From GCA-2717185 sp964474755 (lineage in GTDB: Bacteria > Pseudomonadota > Alphaproteobacteria > UBA8366 > GCA-2717185): a DNA stretch of 64,000 nucleotides. This document shows, one piece after another, positions 38,035 to 45,828 of the stretch. Under the pieces are notes generated by a model. The model made no database searches. It was given only the letters and a program-made list of their open reading frames with translations, and had not been told where the DNA came from. Numbering within the stretch: the first letter of the stretch is position 1; each line of letters begins with the position of its first letter. The stretch covers positions 30,218 through 94,217 of the forward strand of contig CAYYUG010000006.1 of NCBI GenBank assembly GCA_964474755.1, written 5' to 3'. Position numbers and translations under genes: made by a program.

Positions 38035-38730
38035 TTATATAGATGCGCGGCCACGCAGCACCATGTCGAAACGATAGCCGAGCGATACACTTGGCTCACC
38101 AAACGATAGATCGAACTTGCCGATAAGCGCATCGCGCGCCTTTTTGTCGACAACGCTATGATAGATCGGATCATCTTCGAGTAATGGATCGCCAGGAAAG
38201 TACATTTGCGTGATTAATCGTGTCACAACGCTGGGTCCTGTTACTGAAAAATGGAGGTGTGCAGGCCGCCACCAACCAGCCGGCACCGGATAGGGGCCGG
38301 GACGGATTGATTTGAAGCTGAACCAACCCTCATCATCTGTCACACAGCGCCCAGCTCCAAAAAAATTGTCATCTAGTGGCGCATCGCGCCCATCATTTAT
38401 GTGACGGTATTTGCCGGAAGCATTCGCCTGCCACATCTCCACCAACGCACCGATATACGCATTGCCATCTTCATCGAGCACACGACCATGTATATCTATG
38501 CGCTCACCCAACGGCATTCCATCGCCCTGCAACGTAAGATCATTCTCATTGGCCTCATGCATTTCAAATACCGGTCCTGACAACTCGGTAACGGTATGTT
38601 CCAGCTTTACCAGAGGCTGTTTTGGAGATTTCTTAATTGTCGATTTGTATTCTGGATGCAGATAAGACGGGTCCGTATCTTGTCCGCCCTCCGGATAGTG
38701 GCGTCCGGTTACATCTGTAGAATTTGCCAT
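38035..38730 (-). CDS. pcaH: Protocatechuate 3,4-dioxygenase beta subunit (PcaH-like)
   Basis: 231-residue intradiol dioxygenase carrying the non-haem Fe(III) site. The four expected ligands are in place: Tyr108 in WQANASGKYRH, Tyr147 in RPGPYP, and His158 and His160 in RPAHLHF. Cleaves protocatechuate between the two hydroxyls. The start at 38730 is decided by an AGGGGGT site 5 bases upstream; the longer frame would add 53 residues that overlap the VOC gene. Not adjacent to pcaG as is usual; an enoyl-CoA hydratase lies between. Confidence 0.85.
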   Translation of the reverse strand: MANSTDVTGRHYPEGGQDTDPSYLHPEYKSTIKKSPKQPLVKLEHTVTELSGPVFEMHEANENDLTLQGDGMPLGERIDIHGRVLDEDGNAYIGALVEMWQANASGKYRHINDGRDAPLDDNFFGAGRCVTDDEGWFSFKSIRPGPYPVPAGWWRPAHLHFSVTGPSVVTRLITQMYFPGDPLLEDDPIYHSVVDKKARDALIGKFDLSFGEPSVSLGYRFDMVLRGRASI

Positions 38731-38746
38731 GAGGACCCCCTGATCC

Positions 38747-39130
38747 TTATTCGTAGTTCGAAACTTCAACGAGATTACCGTCAGGATCACGGAAATAAAC
38801 TGAATTAATTGGACCGACAGCACCACTGCGAATACTCGGCGTCGCTTCCAGTTCGATCCCACAGGCTTCAAGATGAGCCAGCACCTCATCCATAGGCGTT
38901 TCGGTTATGAGACAAAAGTCTGCTGTACCCTTGATGTGGTTCCGAGCCCGCATCACTTCTTCCCATCCAGCCGGCTGCAGATTGATTTTCTGGTTGCCGA
39001 AACCAAGCGCCACGCGCCCGTCGCCAAAATCAATCCGGCGCATGTTGAGAACCCGAATGTAGAATTCGCAAATTATCTCGATATCACTGCAAGGAATGAC
39101 GAAATGATCAAGATGGTCAATTTCCAGCAT
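38747..39130 (-). CDS. VOC family (glyoxalase/dioxygenase fold) protein
   Basis: 127 residues, one vicinal-oxygen-chelate module pair. The opening IDHLDHFVIPCSD supplies the first metal-ligand His, and the closing YFRDPDGNLVEVSNYE supplies the Glu. Members are extradiol dioxygenases, glyoxalases or isomerases. In this operon, before pcaH and after the broken cutA, it may act on a ring-cleavage intermediate. The start at 39130 has AAGGA about 7 bases upstream. Confidence 0.8.
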   Translation of the reverse strand: MLEIDHLDHFVIPCSDIEIICEFYIRVLNMRRIDFGDGRVALGFGNQKINLQPAGWEEVMRARNHIKGTADFCLITETPMDEVLAHLEACGIELEATPSIRSGAVGPINSVYFRDPDGNLVEVSNYE

Positions 39131-39141
39131 TATCGTTCCTT

Positions 39142-39452
39142 CTACTTTATCTGTCCCACGATCCAATCCAAGAACGTACGCATTACCCCGAAAACCGGCA
39201 CGGTGACGACATAGGGGCGATCGAACCTATGCAATACCTTGAACATTCCGCCAAGGCTGGCGCCGTAGCCGTCTTCGTTTTTGCAAACAGAGTAGTTTCA
39301 GCGTCCTCACAAAATTTATCCTGCCAGCGATAGATCCATGCAATACCGGCGACAGTATTCGCAAAAGCTAGGAGCTTCTCCTCAGCGAGCCCTCGCCCGA
39401 TCCGAGTCACCTCTGTCCTATCGGTTGCCGACATGTGAACTAAATCTGCGTC
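39142..39452 (-). pseudogene. cutA: cutA, frameshifted divalent-cation tolerance protein
   Basis: Reading from 39452, the frame gives DLVHMSATDRTEVTRIGR, then GLAEEKLLAFANTVAG, IYRWQDKF and EDAETTLFAKTKTATAPALAE, which match CutA1 in order. Near 39245 the expected continuation (MFKVLHRFDRPYVVTVPVFG, then FLDWIVGQIK) is in another frame, so one base seems lost after GCGGAA. The native start is also unclear: no ATG, GTG or TTG lies in frame upstream of the Met at 39434, so the first beta strand lacks a start codon. CutA is a small trimeric protein; this copy is probably dead. Confidence 0.75.
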
Positions 39453-39527
39453 CCCTTCCCTACCTTACCTTGGAATCATCTATAGCTTTGCCTAGGATAC
39501 CACCACCGTTGAAGATTGGGGTGGATC

Positions 39528-39809
39528 ATGACGCGGAAATCGAACGTCGTAAAATTGTCACATGCGCGTCCGGCAGGTCGCAAGACTGACCGTAGACCTA
39601 CCAAGGCCCAGAGTAATTGGCTCAAGGCGGGACTGAAGGAACCGGGCGGTAAGCTCCCATTGTTTAACGCTGAAGGACAACGAGTAAATGAGCGAACGAT
39701 CCGCAGCTGCATCGAGCAGGGTTGGGCTGAGCCTTGGTTCAACAACCCGATCAAGCCCGACTGGCTGGTATGCAAAATAACTGACGCGGGTCGTATGATA
39801 ATTGCCTGA
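39528..39809 (+). CDS. Small conserved hypothetical protein
   Basis: 93 residues, basic, without membrane segment. The Arg-rich N-terminus (TRKSNVVKLSHARPAGRK, then RRPTKAQSNWLKAGLKEPGGKLPLF) and the C-terminal WFNNPIKPDWLVCKITDAGR suggest a small nucleic-acid-binding or winged-helix-like fold, but no family was recognised. ATG at 39528, with GGGGTGG just before; a TTG four codons earlier is possible. Divergent from the cutA-pca operon. Confidence 0.55.
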   Translation: MTRKSNVVKLSHARPAGRKTDRRPTKAQSNWLKAGLKEPGGKLPLFNAEGQRVNERTIRSCIEQGWAEPWFNNPIKPDWLVCKITDAGRMIIA

Positions 39810-40067
39810 GCCGCCTATGGCACCGTTTCGCGAATAATTCCAACATTTGCACCGAATTCTGACGGATTGGACAGGACTTATCAGTATCCCGGTGGCGATA
39901 TGACGACCATCTAAACATCGCAGTTTTATTAACTGGCTGCGGTTCATATTCTGGATCGCAGTTTCTTATTAAAAAATACTCGTTTCCGAGGTGGCAAATT
40001 TGGGTACCGTATTTTACCAGTTTAATAAAAAGCTATCCGAGATGCAGCTTAAACAAGCACAGTATTC

Positions 40068-40745
40068 GTGAGCAACGCACCTCGAACCCTCGTCTTTGAT
40101 CTCGACGGGACGCTAATCCACAGTGCTCCCGACTTGGCTGCAGCGCTTAATAAGGTATTGCGCGAAGCCAAACGCGATTCGGTCACACTCCACCAGGTAA
40201 CACAAATGATCGGCGACGGCGTTGCTAAGCTAGTCGAACGCGGCTTTGCCGCGACCGGTGGCGTCCACGACAACTCCGCTCGATGGCTCGAACGGTTTCA
40301 CGACCATTACAACAACGCTACGGCAAACCTCACCGAATTATATCCCGGCGTCGTGGATACCTTGCAAAGTCTAACAGAGGCTGGACATCGGATGGCGCTA
40401 TGCACCAACAAACCGAAAAAGGCGACAACGGCAGTGCTGGACGCATTTGATCTTGCTCGTTTTTTTGAATCCGTAGCTGGGGGGGACACTTTTCAAGTGC
40501 GGAAGCCCAGCCCCGGGCATCTACTCGGGCTACTGCGGCAAATGAATGTCGAACCAGAGCACGCAGTGATGATTGGTGACAGCCCAAACGATGTGCAGGT
40601 CGCGCTTAATTCAGCAGTTCCTGTAATTGCTGTGGCCTATGGTTATCGCCGAATTCCTGCTGAAGAAATGGGCGCGGACATTCTAATTAAACATTTCAAT
40701 CAGGTCCCTGATGCCCTCCGCCAGCTTGGCCACGCTCCTGCTTGA
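40068..40745 (+). CDS. gph: Phosphoglycolate phosphatase (HAD family)
   Basis: 225-residue HAD phosphatase of Gph type. Motif I DLDGTL (FDLDGTLIHS at 10-19), motif II TNKPKK near 110, motif III lysine VRKPSPGH near 145 and motif IV GDSPNDVQVA near 170 are intact, with the alpha-helical cap (GDGVAKLVERGFAATGG) after motif I. Starts with GTG. Converts 2-phosphoglycolate to glycolate. Its stop codon overlaps the -35 box of the tRNA-Val promoter. Confidence 0.85.
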   Translation: MSNAPRTLVFDLDGTLIHSAPDLAAALNKVLREAKRDSVTLHQVTQMIGDGVAKLVERGFAATGGVHDNSARWLERFHDHYNNATANLTELYPGVVDTLQSLTEAGHRMALCTNKPKKATTAVLDAFDLARFFESVAGGDTFQVRKPSPGHLLGLLRQMNVEPEHAVMIGDSPNDVQVALNSAVPVIAVAYGYRRIPAEEMGADILIKHFNQVPDALRQLGHAPA

Positions 40746-40770
40746 CATTGCCACCGCTACAACCATAAAT
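40742..40770 (+). promoter_or_regulatory. Sigma70-type promoter of tRNA-Val
   Basis: A perfect TTGACA (40742-40747), 17-base spacer and ATAAAT (40765-40770) lie 23 bases before the mature tRNA. The -35 box covers the TGA stop of gph, so the two units are packed end to end. Confidence 0.6.
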
Positions 40771-40793
40771 CTCGCGTATCCGCACATCAGCGC

Positions 40794-40868
40794 GGGCGCG
40801 TAGCTCAGCGGGAGAGCACCGTCTTCACACGGCGGGGGTCGCTGGTTCAATCCCAGCCGCGCCCACCA
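40794..40868 (+). tRNA. tRNA-Val (anticodon CAC)
   Basis: Cloverleaf closes fully: acceptor GGGCGCG/CGCGCCC (7 bp), D-arm GCTC/GAGC, anticodon stem CCGTC/GGCGG (one G-T pair) with loop TTCACAC and anticodon CAC at positions 34-36, a 5-base variable loop, T-stem GCTGG/CCAGC with the TTCAATC loop. The 3' CCA is encoded (40866-40868). Reads GTG codons. Confidence 0.95.
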
Positions 40869-40969
40869 TTTCCTGCAATACTACACTCAAGCTCACGAAC
40901 GATTTTCCTGTTTTCGCAAGATAACTATTCGTCTATGCATTTTAGAACGTCACAACAGGGAAAACCTAC

Positions 40970-41377
40970 ATGCCTAAATTCAGCGGGAAATGCCTCTGCG
41001 GCAACATTACCTTCAACGCCGATAGCGAAATTAAGATGATTGCCAACTGCCATTGTGACGATTGCCGTCGGGCCACAGGCGCGGCATTCGGGACGCTGCT
41101 ATTCGTGTCAGAGGATGCGGTCGAGATCAACGGCTCGATAAAGGCGTTCCACCACACGGCGGACAGCGGCGCTGCTATGCAGAAGCTTTTCTGTCCGGAT
41201 TGCGGCTCACAGATGTTTGGCAAAAATTCGAACCGTGAAGGTATTTTGAGTGTGCGTGCAGGCGTAATGGCCGAGAAGGAGCTCGTAAAGCCGGGTGCGA
41301 ATGTCTTCCTCTCCAGCAAGATACCTTCGACACCGGTAGATTCCGGGATCAAAGGCTTTGATAAAATGCCAGGTTAA
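40970..41377 (+). CDS. GFA family protein (glutathione-dependent formaldehyde-activating-like)
   Basis: 135-residue CENP-V/GFA-fold protein. The Zn-binding cysteines are in GKCLCGNI (residues 6-13), NCHCDDCRRATG (near 25) and CPDCGSQMF (near 76), spaced as in the family. Members were named after glutathione-formaldehyde adduct formation, though most have no proven activity. The gene converges with the following hydrolase, with overlapping stops. Confidence 0.85.
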   Translation: MPKFSGKCLCGNITFNADSEIKMIANCHCDDCRRATGAAFGTLLFVSEDAVEINGSIKAFHHTADSGAAMQKLFCPDCGSQMFGKNSNREGILSVRAGVMAEKELVKPGANVFLSSKIPSTPVDSGIKGFDKMPG

Positions 41378-42237
41378 GCTGATAGAAAATTTAAAATTAG
41401 ATCAGCCACTTCCTCGGAACGCATTTCCAACACCTCGCGATCGCCCTCTTGGATTGTATGAGCATGGGCATCCGACATCAGCGCAGCAAGACGCTCCGCC
41501 TGTGGCCCAAGGTATGCTTCTGCTCGAGAGCTGACCTCGACAACTAGACTTGGCGACGCTACACGGCGCAAAGCGCCTTCGAAATCAAACTTAAAGTTTG
41601 CGGCGTAAATTGCGGTTGCGCTGGGTTTTGCTTCCAGCAAATCAGATATTCGAGCCGCGAGATACCGCTGGAGTTCCGGTGTGTAACCAAACTCGGCAAT
41701 TGCGCGTTTATCCCACCATAGGCGTGACATATCGGCAAACATCTCGGTTGCCCACTGCATGTAAGCGGCGGCGGCACCGTCCGCTTCGGCTTGTGCCGTC
41801 TTTGCCTCGAAATAACGATCGGTGATAGGTCCGAATGCGGCGATTCGTGCCGATTGCTCTGCTATTAGGCTATGGGTCTGGCCGCAAAGCACTAGACGAT
41901 CAACCCTATCCGGGCATTCTGCAGCGAGTGCGACGGCAATCTTGTTACCAGTGTGGAAGCCGAAGATGTGTGCTTTTTCAATACCAAGCGTCGACATCGC
42001 ATCATTGACGCTGACACCAAGTCGTTCCACCGTGATGCCTTCTGGCAGCGGATCCGAACGGCCAAAACCAAGCGTATCAAAGGCGATAACACGGTGCCGT
42101 CTGGCGAGTTTTGGCATTAGCCGCCAGAATACGCGGCTCGATTGTGGCGAAGGATGAAGCAGAACCAACTCCGGACCCACCCCGGCTTCCATGTAATAAA
42201 TTTGACCTTCTCTAGTATCAGAATATCCGCGTTTCAT
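41374..42237 (-). CDS. Alpha/beta hydrolase fold protein with atypical nucleophile
   Basis: 287-residue alpha/beta hydrolase fold: LVLLHPSPQSSRVFW near 25, the AFDTLGFGRSDP Asp-Gly motif near 52-62 and LVLCG after the elbow. The nucleophile elbow is GFHTG (residues 93-97), with His95 where Ser, Asp or Cys is usual, and the C-terminal HTIQEGDREVLEMRSEE segment lacks the usual catalytic His position. A normal esterase mechanism is therefore doubtful. ATG at 42237 is at the start of the conserved domain; an upstream one adds 14 residues. Confidence 0.8.
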   Translation of the reverse strand: MKRGYSDTREGQIYYMEAGVGPELVLLHPSPQSSRVFWRLMPKLARRHRVIAFDTLGFGRSDPLPEGITVERLGVSVNDAMSTLGIEKAHIFGFHTGNKIAVALAAECPDRVDRLVLCGQTHSLIAEQSARIAAFGPITDRYFEAKTAQAEADGAAAAYMQWATEMFADMSRLWWDKRAIAEFGYTPELQRYLAARISDLLEAKPSATAIYAANFKFDFEGALRRVASPSLVVEVSSRAEAYLGPQAERLAALMSDAHAHTIQEGDREVLEMRSEEVADLILNFLSA

Positions 42238-42432
42238 AATACCTGAACTTTCATTTCCTGTCGGAAATCGCAGCCACATAATCTTTAGAAAAAATACCGG
42301 AATTTAGAATTCAGAAATGTAGGTCAACGGTAATTCCGCGATTACCAACTCTTGATTCAAACTTACTTCTACATCCAAAACTGCAATTGGACGGAACAGA
42401 CTGTACGCCAACCATGCCATAAACGGCATATT

Positions 42433-42461
42433 TTGACCGAGTTGATAAAATTTTGTAAATA
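42433..42461 (+). promoter_or_regulatory. Candidate promoter of the molybdopterin oxidoreductase gene
   Basis: TTGACC (42433-42438) with a 17-base spacer to the weak -10 TAAATA (42456-42461). A start about 8 bases later would leave a short leader with CGGAGGG just before the ATG at 42493. Confidence 0.4.
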
Positions 42462-42492
42462 TTCACGAGTTTAGTAATCGGAGGGAATAATT

Positions 42493-44868
42493 ATGCCTGA
42501 TGGCCAAACTCAAGTTCTGGCTGGTCAAAAGACCGAAGTAAAGCAGGTCGTATGTACCAGCTGTGATGGGTTCTGTCCTCTCACCGTTCAGGTGAAGGAG
42601 GGCCAGGCCGTCAAGGTCACGACGCGAGATCATCCGATGTTCAAGGATGTAATCTGCATGAAAGGTGCCTTCGCACCGAAATCCTTCGCTCATCCGAGCC
42701 GTATCCTCTATCCCCTCAAGCGTGTTGGCAAACGCGGAGAAGGGAAATGGGAAGAGGTATCCTGGGACCAGGCGATGGACGAAATCGCTGAAAAACTTAA
42801 AACAGTTGTAGATAAGTACGGTCCGGAAGCCTTCGCCGTTGGATTAAGCAACGCAACAGGTCAGTCGGACAGCGGACTATCGCGCCGCTTCATGAACCAT
42901 CTGGGCTCGCCAAACTGGATCAGCGGTGTTGCCTATTGCATGGGTAACACAGCCGCAGTCAATCGTATTGCCTATGGCTGGTATCCACGTACAGATATCC
43001 TGAATTCAAAATGTATTGTCCTCTTCGGTCACGACCCGCGACGCCATAGCTGGACGATGGAATACAAATCGATCCGGATGGCGCAAGCGCGCGGCGCAAA
43101 ACTTATCGTCGTCGATCCCCGGCGTAGCGAGAATGCCGAAACTGCCGATATTCATCTGCCTCTGCGTCCCGGTACCGATGCCGCTCTGACATTGGGCTGG
43201 ATCAATGTCATCATCGAGGAAGAGCTTTACGACAAAGCATTCATCGAGAAATGGGCACACGGTTTCGATGAATTTGTGGAGAGAGTAAAGGAATACCCCG
43301 TCGACCGCGTCGCCGAGATTACCGGCTGCGACCCTGAAGATATCCGTGCCTCGGCCCGCATGTATGCGACTTCTGGTCCGGCCACAATTCCCTGGTCACC
43401 TATCACGGACCAGCAAGTCTCAAGCACATCGGCTATACGCTTACAATGCTATCTCCGCGCCCTGTGCGGTAATATCGACGTAAAGGGTGGTGACACGTTT
43501 GTTGGTTTTAGCCCATCCGTCCGGTCGGATACGGAAATTGACATGCATCACGTTCTTGCCAATGAACAAAAGGCAAAACAACTTGGCAGCCAAGACCACC
43601 CCGTCTTCACTTATCGCGGCATGGAAACACTGGGCGATGCAACAGAAAAAGTTTGGGGTACCCGCTGGGCGAACCTTGTTAGCGGCTGCTACATGGCAAA
43701 TCCAATGTCAGTATTCAAGGCCATGGCGGATGGTGACCCCTATCCGGTCAAAGCTTTCTTCGCTATGGCAAACAACGCGCTTATGGCCTACGCAAATTCA
43801 GACCGTATTTATAAAGGCCTGATGAACCAGGATCTGGTCGTTACCTTTGAACACGCGATGACGCCGACGGCACAGCTTTCTGACTACGTTCTTCCAGGAG
43901 ATTCTTGGCTTGAACGGCCCAGTATGCAGGCCGGCATCAGCGAGCAGTCCATCGAGCCGCCGGGCGAATGCCGGAACATCGTAACGTTCTGGCACATGCT
44001 GGCGGAGCGAATGGGAATGGGCGACGTTATCCCATGGAAAACGCAGGAAGAATTGATCAACTATCGGCTCGAGCCCAGCAAAGTGACCTGGGACGAAGTG
44101 GTGGCTTCAGGGCGAGTGCCAAACTTGCACCGCGGACCGGCACCGGAGGATAAATACAAAAAATACGAAAAAACCGGCTTTGCCACACCAACCGGCAAGG
44201 TAGAATTCTATTCTACGGTACTCGAAGGTCTTGGCTTCGATCCTCTACCCTATTATCGCGAGGCCGCTGAGCCGGACGCCGAATATCCAATGTATAGTTT
44301 TATAGGTTTGGCGGATGATGAGTATTTCCGGACAGGTATGCGTCATGTACCGGAGTTACGCCGCCGTGTGCCCGACCAGATGTTCTTTATGCATCCAGAT
44401 GATGCCGAAAAATACGGCTTCGAGGATGGCGAGTGGGCCCGTGTTGAAACAAAGCTAGGCGGCTGCTACGGGCGCGTCTACGCCCGCTCCAGTATGCAAA
44501 AGAACCTAGTCCGGGTGCCGCATGGCTGGTGGAAGCCGGAATCGCGCCAAGGACTGGAGCATTTATCGGGAATGTGGGACTTTAGCGATGCACAAATGAC
44601 CGCCGACGATGATCCGGATCTAATAGATCTCGAACAAGGCATCCCTCACATCAAAGGTGTGCCAAGCCGTGTCGTCAAATGCACGGCTGAACAGATCGCC
44701 ACACTAGAAGAAGTTTATGGCTCTACTAACGAACTGCCGCGCGGTCCAGAGGCAAAGATCCTTCGCTCCGATGCTAAGCCCACCGACTTTATGTATGACG
44801 AAGTCACCGGCGAAGGCGTTGAGTTCGAGGCCATCGAGCTATCCATCTATGGACGCAACACGATGTAG
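42493..44868 (+). CDS. Molybdopterin oxidoreductase, DMSO-reductase superfamily
   Basis: 791-residue bis-MGD enzyme. A 4Fe-4S motif is formed by Cys21, Cys24, Cys28 and Cys55; Cys149 (AYCMGNTAAV) is the likely Mo ligand. The molydop-binding C-terminal domain (FMHPDDAEKYGFEDGEWARVETKLG) is complete. There is no twin-Arg signal, so it is cytoplasmic, and no iron-sulfur or membrane subunit is adjacent. It resembles the acetylene hydratase / pyrogallol transhydroxylase / thiosulfate-reductase A side of the superfamily, but the reaction cannot be assigned. Good GGAGGGA site. A strong hairpin follows its stop. Confidence 0.85.
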   Translation: MPDGQTQVLAGQKTEVKQVVCTSCDGFCPLTVQVKEGQAVKVTTRDHPMFKDVICMKGAFAPKSFAHPSRILYPLKRVGKRGEGKWEEVSWDQAMDEIAEKLKTVVDKYGPEAFAVGLSNATGQSDSGLSRRFMNHLGSPNWISGVAYCMGNTAAVNRIAYGWYPRTDILNSKCIVLFGHDPRRHSWTMEYKSIRMAQARGAKLIVVDPRRSENAETADIHLPLRPGTDAALTLGWINVIIEEELYDKAFIEKWAHGFDEFVERVKEYPVDRVAEITGCDPEDIRASARMYATSGPATIPWSPITDQQVSSTSAIRLQCYLRALCGNIDVKGGDTFVGFSPSVRSDTEIDMHHVLANEQKAKQLGSQDHPVFTYRGMETLGDATEKVWGTRWANLVSGCYMANPMSVFKAMADGDPYPVKAFFAMANNALMAYANSDRIYKGLMNQDLVVTFEHAMTPTAQLSDYVLPGDSWLERPSMQAGISEQSIEPPGECRNIVTFWHMLAERMGMGDVIPWKTQEELINYRLEPSKVTWDEVVASGRVPNLHRGPAPEDKYKKYEKTGFATPTGKVEFYSTVLEGLGFDPLPYYREAAEPDAEYPMYSFIGLADDEYFRTGMRHVPELRRRVPDQMFFMHPDDAEKYGFEDGEWARVETKLGGCYGRVYARSSMQKNLVRVPHGWWKPESRQGLEHLSGMWDFSDAQMTADDDPDLIDLEQGIPHIKGVPSRVVKCTAEQIATLEEVYGSTNELPRGPEAKILRSDAKPTDFMYDEVTGEGVEFEAIELSIYGRNTM

Positions 44869-44891
44869 TAATTGTGCATAAATCCAATCCA

Positions 44892-44930
44892 AACAACGCC
44901 CAGAATTTTTGATTCCGGGCGTTGTTATTT
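44892..44930 (+). terminator. Intrinsic terminator after the molybdopterin oxidoreductase gene
   Basis: AACAACGCCC (44892-44901) pairs perfectly with GGGCGTTGTT (44917-44926), an inner GAAT/ATTC arm extends it, and TATTTT follows. A further AATCCA/TGGATT pair flanks it (44881-44886 with 44931-44936). It ends 20 bases before the next gene, so it may also regulate that gene. Confidence 0.8.
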
Positions 44931-44955
44931 TGGATTTCAAACACCGAGGAACCTC

Positions 44956-45780
44956 ATGCCAACAGATACAGAAACCGAAAGGCAATCTGCGCTCGCGAAC
45001 CGATTTTCCACAAAATACCGCGATGGCCAGACAGCCTTGTGCCAGGATATCGAACGCAAGGTATTCGGTTGCGTATACGGGGCTACTAGTTGGACGACCA
45101 AAGATGAAGCGAATGCAGTGAGCGAAAGGCTTGGCCTCGGGCCGGCTACACGGCTTCTTGATGTTGGCGCAGGCACCGGTTGGCCCAGCATCTATTGGGT
45201 CGGAGAAACCGGCTGCGATGTTGTCTGCCTGGACCTCCCTTTTGAAGGCCTACAAGTGGCCCTCCGGCGCGCTGAGAAGGATGGCGTATCCAAAAACCTC
45301 TCCGCCGTTCGCGGCGACGGTGCTTCCCTGCCCTTCTACAACAAAAGTTTCGACGCGGTCTTTCATTCAGATGTTTTCTGTTGAACTCCTGCCAAACTTG
45401 CCGTGTCGCAAGAATGCAGGCGGGTCATTAAGGACAATGGTGTCTGCGTATTTTCCGTTATTGCATTGCCAGACGGCCTTTCGACATCGGATTACAAGCT
45501 CGGTCTCGAGTATGGTCCAGCGGACGTGGAAGTGAAGGATGGTTATGCTGCACTCCTAGAGACAACCGGCTGGACACTAGAAGAGCGTATTGATTTAACG
45601 GACGCTTATATCGTCGCAATTGACAGGATGCGGGCTGAAGAGGAAGCGCAATTCGAGGCACTGGCCGAATTGCAAGGCAGGGAAGCTGTGGAGGCGCGTA
45701 TCGCACGCCGGGTTAGGCGTCTGAAAGCACTCGAACTCGGGGTAGTCATCCGCGAACAGTTCATCGCCCGGCCTATATGA
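44956..45780 (+). CDS. Class I SAM methyltransferase with in-frame UGA; putative selenoprotein
   Basis: 275 codons in one frame interrupted only by TGA at 45382-45384 (codon 143). Upstream: LDVGAGTGWPSIYW is SAM motif I near residue 65, then LDLPFEGLQVALRRAE and FDAVFHSDVFC. Downstream in the same frame: TPAKLAVSQECRRVIKDNG, FSVIALPDG and a helical C-terminus rich in Glu and Arg. UGA directly follows Cys142, giving Cys-Sec if decoded. Methyltransferases of this type end this strand with small or Cys residues before a Pro-Lys segment, so UGA-for-Cys is plausible. The start (44956) has GAGGA 5 bases upstream. A stem-loop follows the UGA (next entry). Alternative: single-nonsense pseudogene. Substrate unknown. 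Confidence 0.65.
45388..45420 (+). promoter_or_regulatory. Candidate bacterial SECIS element
   Basis: CCTGC (45388-45392) pairs with GCAGG (45416-45420) and, after a small internal loop, CTTGC (45397-45401) pairs with GCAAG (45408-45412) around the hexaloop CGTGTC. The loop has G at its second position and begins 18 bases after the UGA. A loop G near the 5' side and a distance of roughly 16-37 bases are known features of bacterial SECIS hairpins, which recruit SelB. Confidence 0.55.
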
Positions 45781-45828
45781 AGATTGTGAGGCGATTTCTA
45801 TGTGGACTAAAATATAACTAGAACAGCC

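Noticed and set aside
45382..45384. UGA as Trp by altered genetic code
   Set aside because: TGA is clearly the stop for many intact genes here, for example purK and trcR.
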